Origin: Fretibacterium sp.
GTDB lineage: Bacteria > Synergistota > Synergistia > Synergistales > Aminobacteriaceae
DNA: 39,341 bases
NCBI GenBank assembly: GCA_024681935.1
Contig: JAIKZX010000226.1
Location: forward strand, 1 to 39,341
Direction: 5' to 3'
The notes under the pieces are model-generated. The model had not been told where the DNA came from, did no database searches, and worked only from the letters and a program-made list of their open reading frames with translations. Below are positions 1 through 7,727 of the stretch, one piece after another. A program made the translations under genes and the position numbers. The stretch's first letter is position 1. Every line of letters begins with the position of its first letter.

Positions 1-13
1 AACGATGATTACG

Positions 14-90
14 GCAGCTCCCGTCCGCGGCAGGAAAGCCTTCTGTCACCAGCGGGGGACAAGAAGTCGCTCCTGCCGCGGACGGGCTGC
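14..90. repeat. Long hairpin-forming inverted repeat
   Basis: A perfect 16-bp inverted repeat (20-35 against 71-86, outer arm CCCGTCCGCGGCAGGA) is extended outward by GCAG/CTGC (14-17 and 87-90) with a two-base bulge. The inside can fold further through CTTCT/AGAAG and GTC/GAC. No T-run follows on the plus strand, so it is not a textbook intrinsic terminator. It ends seven bases before the -35 of the promoter for the next gene. It could be the end of an upstream transcription unit, a dispersed palindromic repeat or a regulatory structure. Confidence 0.7.
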
Positions 91-96
91 ATTTCG

Positions 97-125
97 TTGA
101 AAACCTTATCCTGATTTGTTATACT
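97..125 (+). promoter_or_regulatory. Sigma70-type promoter for the TerB-like gene
   Basis: TTGAAA (97-102), a 17-base spacer and TATACT (120-125) match the housekeeping consensus at ten of twelve positions. The start codon of the TerB-like gene lies about 50 bases downstream, after a G-rich ribosome-binding stretch. Confidence 0.65.
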
Positions 126-176
126 TTTTTTTATATTTATCGCAGGGGGATCGCGAGCCAAAGGGGGCGGGGAAAA

Positions 177-2114
177 ATGTTCTATCTTGTGCTGGGACTC
201 GTCGTGGCCGTTGCGGTCGGTGCTCTGCTTAAGCAAAAACAGAAATCGACTGCCTCAGGAACAAACCCTGACTCCCCCGAACCCGCCACGGAACCCACAC
301 CGGAGGGCGAGCAGAATGCCAATCCGGTGCTTGCCGCCAAGCCCATCAGCTCCCCAAAAGCCGTCGCCACCGCTACCTACTCCACCGCGGCCCCGGCAGC
401 GGAGGGTTCACAGCCCTATGCCTTCTCCTCTTCTTCTGATGAGAAATCCAAGGGGGGCAAGGCCTCCGCAACGCTGCTGCGCTGGTGCAGCCGGTCCCAC
501 GCCATTCAGGTGGGCAACTTCGTCGTCCAGAGCCCCGTCACCTACTGGTCCAACGGCCCCAGCTCCACGGAGGAGCCCAGCTGCATCGACATCACCCTGC
601 CCGTGGAGTTTCCGGAGGAAGGAACAGAACTCCCCTCCGAGGGCGCCGTCTCCTACAAGGAGATGAGCCCCCTTCAGCGCGGGATGTATCTGACATGGCT
701 CGCGGGCGGGCGCATCCAGCCTCCGTACCACATCTGTTATCCCACGATATGGCTCTACGGACTGGAGCGCCGCGCCATGATTGACCGCCTGGACCTGGGG
801 CTCTGCATTGCTGAGGCCTTTTGTATGCTGCCGCTGATACGCTGGGAGGCAATGCGCAACACCTTTATCCGCTTCATCACATGGATGGCCGTCAAGATAT
901 GGCTCCCGGAGGAGGAGCTGCTGGCCCTCTGCAAGAGGCTCCTCACCGTCCCGGATGAGCTTTTGGGGATGCTGCTGGGCTCCTACGCCAACTCCGTGCT
1001 GCCTGTGCCCGCCGCCGTGGCTTTCACCCTGATGCGCACCTCTGCCCGGCTGAGAGAGGCCGCCCTCGGCCCGAACGCGCCCCAGATTGCCCACTCAGAC
1101 GCACTTCTGCAGCAGTTCACGACCCTGTACCGAACCGCATGCAGCGGGGGACTTATCCTTGAGAAGCCCAAAAACTCTCTCGCTATCGCCTACACTCCCA
1201 CCAACCCCACCCTCGCCAGGTCCCAGAAGGACTCCGGCCCCGTGGAGATCCCCAACTTCTTTGAGGATTTGAAGGTCTTTCAGCGCCTCTTCAACGCCTG
1301 GAAAGAATTCGTCGCCAATCTGACGCCCAGACAGGAGACGGCCGCGGAGGCCCTGGAGGAGCGGCCTGACTTCGAGGCCTTCATCGCCGGGCTCCGTCCT
1401 GAGGGCAGTGACGCCCCGCTCCTTTCAGACCTGGGCGCGCTGGGTGACCTGATGAAGCTCGACCGCTCGGAGGAGAAGGTTCACGGCCGCATCCGCAAGG
1501 ACATGGTGGATATGGCGCAGGTGGAGGGGTATCAGATTTTGCCGGACCTGGGCATCTCCGGCCGGGACTACCGGTGGGAGGACAAGATCCTGTTTTTGCC
1601 ACTGGAGCTGGGGACAGCCCTCTCCCAGGACTACTGCACGGCGGCCTTTCTGCTGGAGTTCCTCTGTTCCCTGACGGGAGCCCGGGGGCAAAGGGTATTC
1701 CAGCCGATGAGGCAGCGCCTGAGCGATTACTTTACACTCTCCACAGAGGATCACATCCGGCTTGAGGCCCAGCAGTGGATTCACCTGCCAGCGCCCTACC
1801 CGCCGGAGTTCTACGGAGAGTTCATTCAGATCTGGCTTCAGGAGGAGGACCGCAGTACCCTGCGGGACTTCCTCATCGACTTTCTGAGCCTGTTCCCCGA
1901 CGCCCAGGCCCGGGCTGATTCCCTGAGAACGGCCATCTGCGCCGCTCTCCATCTTCCGGACACGCCTTCTGCCCCTCAGGAGAAGGAAACCGCTTCCGCC
2001 GGGGAAGAACTCACCCCCGAAGAGGCGTCACCCGAAAAGAAAAATGAGCCCACCCCCCGGGAGCGCGGCGAAAAAATACTCAAAATCCTGGAGCCCCTTT
2101 TTGGGAGGAGATAA
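177..2114 (+). CDS. Membrane-anchored TerB N-terminal domain protein
   Basis: This 645-residue protein starts with one hydrophobic anchor (about residues 2-20), then a Pro/Ala/Glu-rich low-complexity linker to about residue 90. The block around residues 95-215 contains YW, 'LSPxQR'-like (EMSPLQRGMYLTWLAGGR) and 'YGLERR' motifs. These are typical of the TerB_N domain found beside tellurite-resistance TerB folds. The part around residues 400-560 resembles the TerB/TerB_C region, and the tail is charged and Glu/Lys-rich. The ATG follows a GGGGCGGGG ribosome-binding stretch. The function of this family is unknown. A stress or envelope role is only guessed from the TerB name. The next gene begins five bases after the stop, so the two are probably co-transcribed. 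Confidence 0.7.
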   Translation: MFYLVLGLVVAVAVGALLKQKQKSTASGTNPDSPEPATEPTPEGEQNANPVLAAKPISSPKAVATATYSTAAPAAEGSQPYAFSSSSDEKSKGGKASATLLRWCSRSHAIQVGNFVVQSPVTYWSNGPSSTEEPSCIDITLPVEFPEEGTELPSEGAVSYKEMSPLQRGMYLTWLAGGRIQPPYHICYPTIWLYGLERRAMIDRLDLGLCIAEAFCMLPLIRWEAMRNTFIRFITWMAVKIWLPEEELLALCKRLLTVPDELLGMLLGSYANSVLPVPAAVAFTLMRTSARLREAALGPNAPQIAHSDALLQQFTTLYRTACSGGLILEKPKNSLAIAYTPTNPTLARSQKDSGPVEIPNFFEDLKVFQRLFNAWKEFVANLTPRQETAAEALEERPDFEAFIAGLRPEGSDAPLLSDLGALGDLMKLDRSEEKVHGRIRKDMVDMAQVEGYQILPDLGISGRDYRWEDKILFLPLELGTALSQDYCTAAFLLEFLCSLTGARGQRVFQPMRQRLSDYFTLSTEDHIRLEAQQWIHLPAPYPPEFYGEFIQIWLQEEDRSTLRDFLIDFLSLFPDAQARADSLRTAICAALHLPDTPSAPQEKETASAGEELTPEEASPEKKNEPTPRERGEKILKILEPLFGRR

Positions 2115-2118
2115 TAGT

Positions 2119-2823
2119 ATGGACACTTTTACAATGGAAGCCCTGACCGACGAGGAGATGTCCCGCAGCGTGATTTACCGCGGCGTGGACTTCCCCGAGG
2201 CAATCTCGCGGGAGATGATGCGCGAGGCGGACCGGCGTGCGGTGGAGGACTTTGGCATCCCCAGCATCCTGCTGATGGAAAATGCCGCTCTGGCCGTGGT
2301 CAGGGAGCTTGAGAATTACGCTGTCTTTGCCATTGTCTGCGGGACGGGCAGCAACGGCGGAGATGGTCTGGCCATCGCGCGGCATCTGTGCATCCAGGGG
2401 CGTGACGTCCGCGTTTACCTCATCGGCGACCCGTCAAAGGGCAACGCGGACTTCAGGACAAACCTGAAGATCATGAACAAGCTGGCCCCGGAGGTGCTGC
2501 ATTCGCTGACAGACGAGACCTTCGAAGACTTTACGCACGCACTGAGGGGATGTGAAACCTGCGTTGACGCAATCTTCGGCACAGGACTGAACCGCCCCGT
2601 GGAGGGAATATACCGGCGCACCATTGAGGCCATCAACCAAAACGCGTTCCATATTACCTCCGTTGATATGCCGTCGGGCCTGGACGCCAACACAGGGAAG
2701 CTGCTGGGCACAGCAGTCCATGCCCATAAAACGGTAACGTTCCACCGCATGAAGCAGGGTCTGGACCTGGCCCCGCGTGTCTCCGGCGACGTGACGGTTG
2801 TACACATCGGCATCCCGGCGTAA
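2119..2823 (+). CDS. nnrE: NAD(P)H-hydrate epimerase (YjeF N-terminal domain only)
   Basis: This 234-residue protein carries the YjeF_N fold: 'SREMMREADRRAVEDFGIP' near the start, the glycine-rich 'CGTGSNGGDGLAIARHL' and the late 'DAIFGTGLNRPVEG' and 'SVDMPSGLDANTG' motifs. The family epimerises R- and S-forms of damaged NAD(P)H hydrate for repair. Bacterial versions are often fused to the ADP/ATP-dependent dehydratase (YjeF_C, about 500 residues in total). Here the protein ends after the epimerase domain, so the dehydratase must be encoded elsewhere or be missing. The start was set at the ATG preceded by GGGAGGAG. An in-frame ATG 75 bases upstream lies inside the preceding gene and lacks a site. 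A terminator follows the stop. Confidence 0.85.
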   Translation: MDTFTMEALTDEEMSRSVIYRGVDFPEAISREMMREADRRAVEDFGIPSILLMENAALAVVRELENYAVFAIVCGTGSNGGDGLAIARHLCIQGRDVRVYLIGDPSKGNADFRTNLKIMNKLAPEVLHSLTDETFEDFTHALRGCETCVDAIFGTGLNRPVEGIYRRTIEAINQNAFHITSVDMPSGLDANTGKLLGTAVHAHKTVTFHRMKQGLDLAPRVSGDVTVVHIGIPA

Positions 2824-2835
2824 GCGCAAAAAATA

Positions 2836-2869
2836 GGGGGGCAGCTCTGAGCCGCCCCCGCTTCTTTTT
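2836..2869. terminator. Bidirectional intrinsic terminator
   Basis: GGGGGC and GCTC arms pair with GAGC and GCCCCC (2836-2859, one A-C mismatch), followed on the plus strand by CTTCTTTTT. The A-run before the stem gives a T-run on the minus strand. It sits between convergent genes: the epimerase gene and the S9 peptidase gene. Confidence 0.75.
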
Positions 2870-2880
2870 CCGGTTTTATT

Positions 2881-4875
2881 CTAAAGCCTTTCCTTCAGCC
2901 ACCGGGTGATCTCCTGAAGGCGGGCCAAACGCTGCCTGGGCCGGCCGGAACGGCTCAGCTCATGGTTCTCGCCCTTAAACACGCACATCTTCGCCTCAAC
3001 GCCATTGCGCTTCAGCGCCGTAAAAAGCTGAAGCCCCTGCCCCAGCTCGCAGCGGTGGTCCTCGTCGGAGTGGATGATAAGGGTGGGCGTCGTCATCTGG
3101 GCGGCATACTTCAGCGGGGAGCGGGCCCACAGGGCGCTCACGTCCTCCCCCAGGTCAGCCGCCTGCTGGTCCGGCACGAAGTAATACCCAATGTCGGACA
3201 TCCCCACCATTGAGACCCAGTTGCAGATGCTTCGCTGTGTCGCAGCCGCGCGGAAGCGGTTGGTGTGTCCGATGATCCAGTTTGTCATGAACCCGCCGTA
3301 GGATCCACCCGTCACGCCAAGCCGGTCCCCATCCACAAAGGGGAGCGTCTGCACAGCCCAGTCCACAAAAGTCATCAGGTCCTCGTAGTCCACCTCGCCG
3401 TACTTGCCGCGAATGTCAGCAAAGGCGGCACCCCGGCCGTCGCCGCCCCGGGGGTTGCAGAACAGGACGGCAAAGCCCTCTGCTGCCCAGCACTGCATCT
3501 CATGAACGAACACGTCCCCAAAGGCTCCCCGCGGACCGCCGTGAACATGGAGAATGGCGGGATACTTCCGGCCAACTTCAAACCCTACCGGCCGCATATA
3601 CCAGCAGTCCAGGCCCTCCGGCGTCCCATTCTCCAGGTGAACATACTCCGGGACGCTGAGGTCCACGCCCTCAAGGATCTCCGTGTTGAAGTCCGTTAAC
3701 CGCTGTTCAGAGCCATTTTCAATCAGGTAGAGCTCCTGAAGACCCAGGCCTTCCAGCCCCACCACAACGGCACGCCTGTCCCTGGCGTCAAAGTCATCAA
3801 TGCTGCGTAAATTCTGGCTGGCCCGCTCAACGTTTCCCTGTTCGTCAACCGTGCAGAGGCAGGAGTGGTATCCCTCTGTCGTCACATACCACGCCTTGCT
3901 GCCGGCGGGAATAAATGTCTCTCCGATGCTGCCGATCCCGTATCGGCAGTCGCAGACAACGCTGTTATGCAGACTGGTGTCCAGGCCGGGCGTCAGGCAC
4001 TGGGGGGCGCAGCCGTCTTTCGTCAGGAAGAAAGTCATATTCTCATTGAGACCGTAGCGTTTCATATCCGTGCCGGTCAGGAGGATCCCCCCTGCAAAGG
4101 GCGCGGCGCAGGCCCAGGCAAAACGCCCCTGGGGAAGCCTCGGTTCCAGGGTCTTTGTGCTGAGGTCCAGCTCCCACAGCCCAGTTGTCGTGGGCATAAC
4201 GTCCTCATAGTCCATCGCGACGACAAAGACACGGCTGTGGTCCTCCGAAAGCCGGACCTGATGAATGTTCATCGTCTCCGGCGTCATGTCAGCCAACTCC
4301 CCATCAGGGGTGAGAAGCGTCAGGCGGGAGCGCCGCTGAGCGGTGAAACCCAGTCCGTTGGCGCAGAAGGGGATTTGCTCAAAAACACGATAGTCCGCGT
4401 CCTCAAAGCGTTCAGGTTCGCGGGGGTCCACGGTCTGAAGCAGAACACCGGCGGGCGTATCCCACAACGCCGTCACCGTGCGGCCCACCGAGGCCAGAAA
4501 CTCCGCCTCGCCCCCTGCAACGGGCAGCGCATAGAGACGGGACATCTTCGGGGGCTTCGCGTCCGTTTTTGGCACTCTGGGCTGAGAAGCACGGTCACTG
4601 GCGAGGAGAAGCCTTTCGCCTGTCCTGTTCCAGCAAAAGGGCCCTTCCATGCCGGAGTGGGTCAGCTGCGTTCTTTTTCCTGTTGCAAGGTTCTGGAGCC
4701 AGAGGTCGGAGAGATAACTGTTGCTCTCCAGGTCCGCCTGGTGAACAGCAAAAGCAATCTTCCCCCCGTCAGGCGAGAAACGCGGGGAGGAGAGGAAGCG
4801 GTACCTCAAGAGGTCGTGAAAAGCAACGTGAGGTCTCTGAACCTTGCCTGCCGTCTTGAGCTCTGTCTTCATCAT
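2881..4875 (-). CDS. S9 family peptidase (prolyl oligopeptidase / acylaminoacyl-peptidase type)
   Basis: This 664-residue protein has an N-terminal beta-propeller-like region with repeats such as 'SPRFSPDGGKIAF' and a C-terminal alpha/beta-hydrolase domain. The nucleophile elbow is GGSYGG with Ser at about 525. The acid is likely Asp606 in 'IIHSDEDHR' and the base His638 in 'KGENHELS'. Together these form the Ser-Asp-His triad of S9C enzymes, which cleave short peptides or N-acylated amino acids. There is no signal peptide, so it is probably cytoplasmic. That fits an organism living on peptides. The start ATG is followed by a second ATG and preceded by AGGGGGA. It is transcribed alone towards the bidirectional terminator. 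The exact substrate cannot be read from sequence. Confidence 0.9.
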   Translation of the reverse strand: MMKTELKTAGKVQRPHVAFHDLLRYRFLSSPRFSPDGGKIAFAVHQADLESNSYLSDLWLQNLATGKRTQLTHSGMEGPFCWNRTGERLLLASDRASQPRVPKTDAKPPKMSRLYALPVAGGEAEFLASVGRTVTALWDTPAGVLLQTVDPREPERFEDADYRVFEQIPFCANGLGFTAQRRSRLTLLTPDGELADMTPETMNIHQVRLSEDHSRVFVVAMDYEDVMPTTTGLWELDLSTKTLEPRLPQGRFAWACAAPFAGGILLTGTDMKRYGLNENMTFFLTKDGCAPQCLTPGLDTSLHNSVVCDCRYGIGSIGETFIPAGSKAWYVTTEGYHSCLCTVDEQGNVERASQNLRSIDDFDARDRRAVVVGLEGLGLQELYLIENGSEQRLTDFNTEILEGVDLSVPEYVHLENGTPEGLDCWYMRPVGFEVGRKYPAILHVHGGPRGAFGDVFVHEMQCWAAEGFAVLFCNPRGGDGRGAAFADIRGKYGEVDYEDLMTFVDWAVQTLPFVDGDRLGVTGGSYGGFMTNWIIGHTNRFRAAATQRSICNWVSMVGMSDIGYYFVPDQQAADLGEDVSALWARSPLKYAAQMTTPTLIIHSDEDHRCELGQGLQLFTALKRNGVEAKMCVFKGENHELSRSGRPRQRLARLQEITRWLKERL

Positions 4876-4918
4876 AATCCGATCCCCCTACTAAAGAAAT
4901 GCCCGCATGGGCCCCCTT

Positions 4919-4924
4919 ATTATA
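4919..4924 (-). promoter_or_regulatory. Possible -10 element of the S9 peptidase gene
   Basis: A perfect TATAAT lies on the minus strand about 45 bases before the start codon. No good -35 sits at 16-18 bases, so the call rests on the -10 and the position only. Confidence 0.35.
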
Positions 4925-4976
4925 ACTCTATGGTTCAACGGCGGTCTTTCCGGCCGTGAAGGGGCCTGCCGCGTCA

Positions 4977-5000
4977 AAGGACAGACCGGCCGCTGTCCTT
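4977..5000 (-). other. Hairpin after the DUF721 gene
   Basis: An 8-bp perfect stem (AAGGACAG / CTGTCCTT) with an 8-base loop begins five bases after the stop of the DUF721 gene. It could mark the 3' end of the replication operon. A T-run is missing, so efficient intrinsic termination is not certain. Confidence 0.4.
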
Positions 5001-5005
5001 CAGGA

Positions 5006-5500
5006 TCACCGCTCACTCCAAAACCGCCTGGCAAAAAAGGCGCGGAGATGGGCCAGGGCGTTCGACGCCTCCTGGGTCAGCGAGTCCGGACAGGCCTCGC
5101 GAAAGGCCTGCACCGCCGCCTCATCCGGTTCCACCCACGGATGACGCCTCCGGGGGCCCTGGGAGGAGTTGGAGACCTTTAAAGGCGGCTCCCCAATCAG
5201 CACCTTTACCTCCGTCACCTCAAGATCCCACCGGCTCTTAAGCGCGCGCTGGATATTGCCCTTCATCATGAGAAGCTGCTGTTTCACCTGAGGCAGGTTT
5301 ACGGAGACACAGAGTGTTCCGCCCACCAGGTCGCAGGGCACGGAATGCCGCGCCACAGCGGGGGGAACGAGAGTCCCCCACGCACGCAGCACCTCCTCCA
5401 GCTTGCCCATGCGCCCGCTCTGATCCGGCATCACTCGACTCAGCAGTTCCCGAACGGAAACAAGCCGGCCCAGTTTTTCCTTTGACGCCTTAGCCTGCAT
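5006..5500 (-). CDS. DUF721 / DciA-like protein, probable helicase loader
   Basis: The protein has 164 residues. The segment from about residue 15 to 110, with 'LEEVLRAWGTLVPPAVARHSVP', 'LCVSVNLPQVKQQLLMMKGNIQ' and a following beta-strand, is the DUF721 pattern. DUF721 is the family of DciA, the widespread ancestral loader of the replicative helicase DnaB in bacteria lacking DnaC or DnaI. The Arg/Trp-rich tail is poorly conserved. The gene overlaps the 3' end of mnmG by 11 bases, so it is translationally coupled to it and lies downstream of the dnaA-dnaN-recF block. That location supports the replication role. The family call is fairly secure. The loader function is inferred from the family. 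Confidence 0.75.
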   Translation of the reverse strand: MQAKASKEKLGRLVSVRELLSRVMPDQSGRMGKLEEVLRAWGTLVPPAVARHSVPCDLVGGTLCVSVNLPQVKQQLLMMKGNIQRALKSRWDLEVTEVKVLIGEPPLKVSNSSQGPRRRHPWVEPDEAAVQAFREACPDSLTQEASNALAHLRAFFARRFWSER

Positions 5501-7355
5501 GGCGCACTCCTACTGAGAGGAGCTGAACGTCCGCGGGCGTCACCCCGGAGATCCGGAGCGCCTGCCCCAGGGAGCGCGGCCGGAAATGCGCAAGCTTCTG
5601 GCGCCCCTCGGCGCTCAGGCCGGTGACTGAGCCGTAGTCAAAACCCTCCGGAATCAGAGCTCCGTCCAGGCTTGTCATGCGCGCGGCCACCCGGGCCTCC
5701 TTCTCCAGATACCCTGCGTAGCGCAGCTCCGTCTCCACATGGGACGCCTCCTCCGGCTCAAGAGGATGCTCAGGCGGAATCATGGCTGCAATCAGAGTGT
5801 AAGTCACTCCGCGATGGCGGAGGAAATCCGCCGCCGTCACGGGCTCAGAAGGGACCTCTGCGCCCATCTCGCGGCAAAGTAACTCCATCCGCTCCGACGG
5901 CACAAGGCGCACCCCCTTCAGACGTTCCCGTTCCCGGTCCTCCGCCTCCCAATGCCGCTCCAGCTCCCGCCATCGTTCATCGGGGATCAGGCCCGCCTTT
6001 CTTCCAAAGGGGGACAGGCGCCGCGCCGCGTTGTCCCAGCGCATGAGGAGCCGATGCTCACAGCGGCTGGTCAGCATCCGGTAGGGCTCATCCGTGCCCC
6101 GGGTCACGAGATCGTCCACCAGCACCCCAAGATACCCGTCCTTCCGTCCGAGGATTAAAGGCTCCTGCTCCTTTACTGAAAGCGCTGCGTTGATCCCCGC
6201 AAGAAGTCCCTGCGCCGCAGCCTCCTCGTAGCCCGACGTGCCGTTTACCTGTCCGGCGCAGAAGAACCCCCCAAGCTCGCGGTTCTCCATTGAAGGTCTA
6301 AGTTGATCAGGAGGCAGATACGCATATTCTATCCCATAACCAGGGCGGATGATCTTCGCGTCTGAGCAGCCAGGCAGGGAGCGGACCATCTCCACCTGCA
6401 CATCGTAGGGCAGGCTGGTGGAGAAGTTCTGTATATAGACTTCGCGTGTCCGGGGTGAGACGGGCTCAAAGACAACAGGGTGCGTCACGCGGTCCGGAAA
6501 GCGCAGATATTTATCTTCAATAGAGGGACAGTAGCGCGGCCCGTGGGATGCCAGCTCTCCCGTCACGAGGGGGGAGCGATGGATGTTGCGGGCCAGTATC
6601 TCATAGGTCCGCTCTGTCGTGCGGGAGAACCAGCAGGCGTAGTCCCGGGGATAGACCCGCGGCGTCCCCCAGAGGTCGAAACACAGGGGGACCTCTTCAG
6701 AGCGCTGGGGTTCCATGGTGCTGAAATCCAGGGTGTCCAGATTCAGGCGCGGAGTGGTGTCTGTCCTCATGCGGCCAAGCCTCAGGCCCAGCTTCTCAAG
6801 CGACGCGGCCAGGGGATTCGCCGGGGGCTGCCCCATAGGCCCGGAGGGGAAAGAACATTCCCCGACGAAGGCCCGCCCTCCCAGGTACACGCCGCCGCAC
6901 AGGACGACGGCCCTTGCCTCGTAACAGGAGCCATGGCGTGTCAGGATACCATGGACACGTCCGTTTTCCACAAGGATATCCACAACTTCATCCTGGTGGA
7001 GGTCCAGGTCAGGCTGTGAGGTGAGGAGATTTCGATAGTACATTCCATAAAGCATGGGGTCGCACTGGGCGCGGAGGGCGCGGACCGCAGGCCCCTTGGA
7101 TGTGTTCAGCCAGCGGACCATGAGGGTGGAGGCATCCGCAGCCCTGGCCTGTTCGCCGCCAAGGGCGCTGACCTCCCGCACAAGGTGTCCCTTTGCCGGG
7201 CCCCCAATGGATGGGTTGCAGGGCATAAGGGCCGTGTTGTCCACACTGAGGTTGAGCATCAGCGTCCGGCAGCCCATGCGCGCGGAGGCAAGAGCGGCCT
7301 CACATCCGGCGTGCCCCCCTCCAATGACCACGACATCGTAGCATTCCTGAAACAT
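5490..7355 (-). CDS. mnmG: tRNA uridine-5-carboxymethylaminomethyl(34) synthesis enzyme MnmG
   Basis: This 621-residue flavoprotein works with MnmE to modify the wobble uridine (U34) of several tRNAs. The N-terminal dinucleotide site GGGHAG is at residues 12-17, followed by the family signatures 'ALMPCNPSIGGPAKGH' and 'LNTSKGPAVRALRAQCD'. The mid-protein block 'AGQVNGTSGYEEAAAQG' and the C-terminal 'FRPRSLGQALRISGVTPADV' are also typical, and the length is normal. The start is the ATG six bases after GGAGGT. A TTG one codon upstream is too close to that site. mnmG (gidA) commonly sits near bacterial origins. A sigma70-type promoter lies upstream and the DUF721 gene overlaps its end. Confidence 0.97.
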   Translation of the reverse strand: MFQECYDVVVIGGGHAGCEAALASARMGCRTLMLNLSVDNTALMPCNPSIGGPAKGHLVREVSALGGEQARAADASTLMVRWLNTSKGPAVRALRAQCDPMLYGMYYRNLLTSQPDLDLHQDEVVDILVENGRVHGILTRHGSCYEARAVVLCGGVYLGGRAFVGECSFPSGPMGQPPANPLAASLEKLGLRLGRMRTDTTPRLNLDTLDFSTMEPQRSEEVPLCFDLWGTPRVYPRDYACWFSRTTERTYEILARNIHRSPLVTGELASHGPRYCPSIEDKYLRFPDRVTHPVVFEPVSPRTREVYIQNFSTSLPYDVQVEMVRSLPGCSDAKIIRPGYGIEYAYLPPDQLRPSMENRELGGFFCAGQVNGTSGYEEAAAQGLLAGINAALSVKEQEPLILGRKDGYLGVLVDDLVTRGTDEPYRMLTSRCEHRLLMRWDNAARRLSPFGRKAGLIPDERWRELERHWEAEDRERERLKGVRLVPSERMELLCREMGAEVPSEPVTAADFLRHRGVTYTLIAAMIPPEHPLEPEEASHVETELRYAGYLEKEARVAARMTSLDGALIPEGFDYGSVTGLSAEGRQKLAHFRPRSLGQALRISGVTPADVQLLSVGVRHAG

Positions 7356-7727
7356 CAAGATACCTCCAAAAAAGAACTAAAAAAGCGGATCAACACTCTG
7401 ACCAATATAGTTTACAGTGGGCAGACCCCCCCGTCAAACCCGCGGGTCTGTTTAAACCCAACCTGCCTCTGATTTCCGCAGGCAGGCTGCACGGCAGCAA
7501 AAAATGGAAAGCCAATCTCCGCCACATCTGGCTTTGGCTTCCCCTGCCAATGATGGTCGTGAGCAGAACGGTTCTCTGGAAGGCCCCGGAAAACAGGCTG
7601 TCGTGGAAGCGCACCGCCGCCGCGGAGCGTGAAGGGATGTGCCGTCACAATACTGGTAAGGTCACCGTGAATTGCTGAGGAGAATGTTCCCTGGACAGCT
7701 CAATCTCCTGACTGTCCCTTCTGTTCT
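7356..7727. other. Intergenic region between recF and mnmG
   Basis: These 372 bases hold the mnmG promoter and leader and, at 7422-7450, a 7-bp inverted repeat (CAGACCC / GGGTCTG). Frames of about 75 codons on the minus strand have no recognisable domain and no good ribosome-binding site. I saw no tRNA, RNase P, tmRNA or SRP RNA signature. The part near recF could be the decayed remains of a gene. Confidence 0.5.
7409..7437 (-). promoter_or_regulatory. Sigma70-type promoter for mnmG
   Basis: On the minus strand TTGACG (7432-7437), a 17-base spacer and TAAACT (7409-7414) form a promoter about 50 bases before the mnmG start. The -35 lies within the loop of the CAGACCC/GGGTCTG inverted repeat (7422-7450). 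Confidence 0.55.

Noticed and set aside
7390-7648. Two overlapping minus-strand frames of about 75 codons in the recF-mnmG gap
   Set aside because: They have no domain, no good start site, and they overlap the mnmG promoter.
7380-7727. Possible RNase P, tmRNA or SRP RNA in the recF-mnmG gap
   Set aside because: None of the conserved cores of these RNAs could be seen on either strand.
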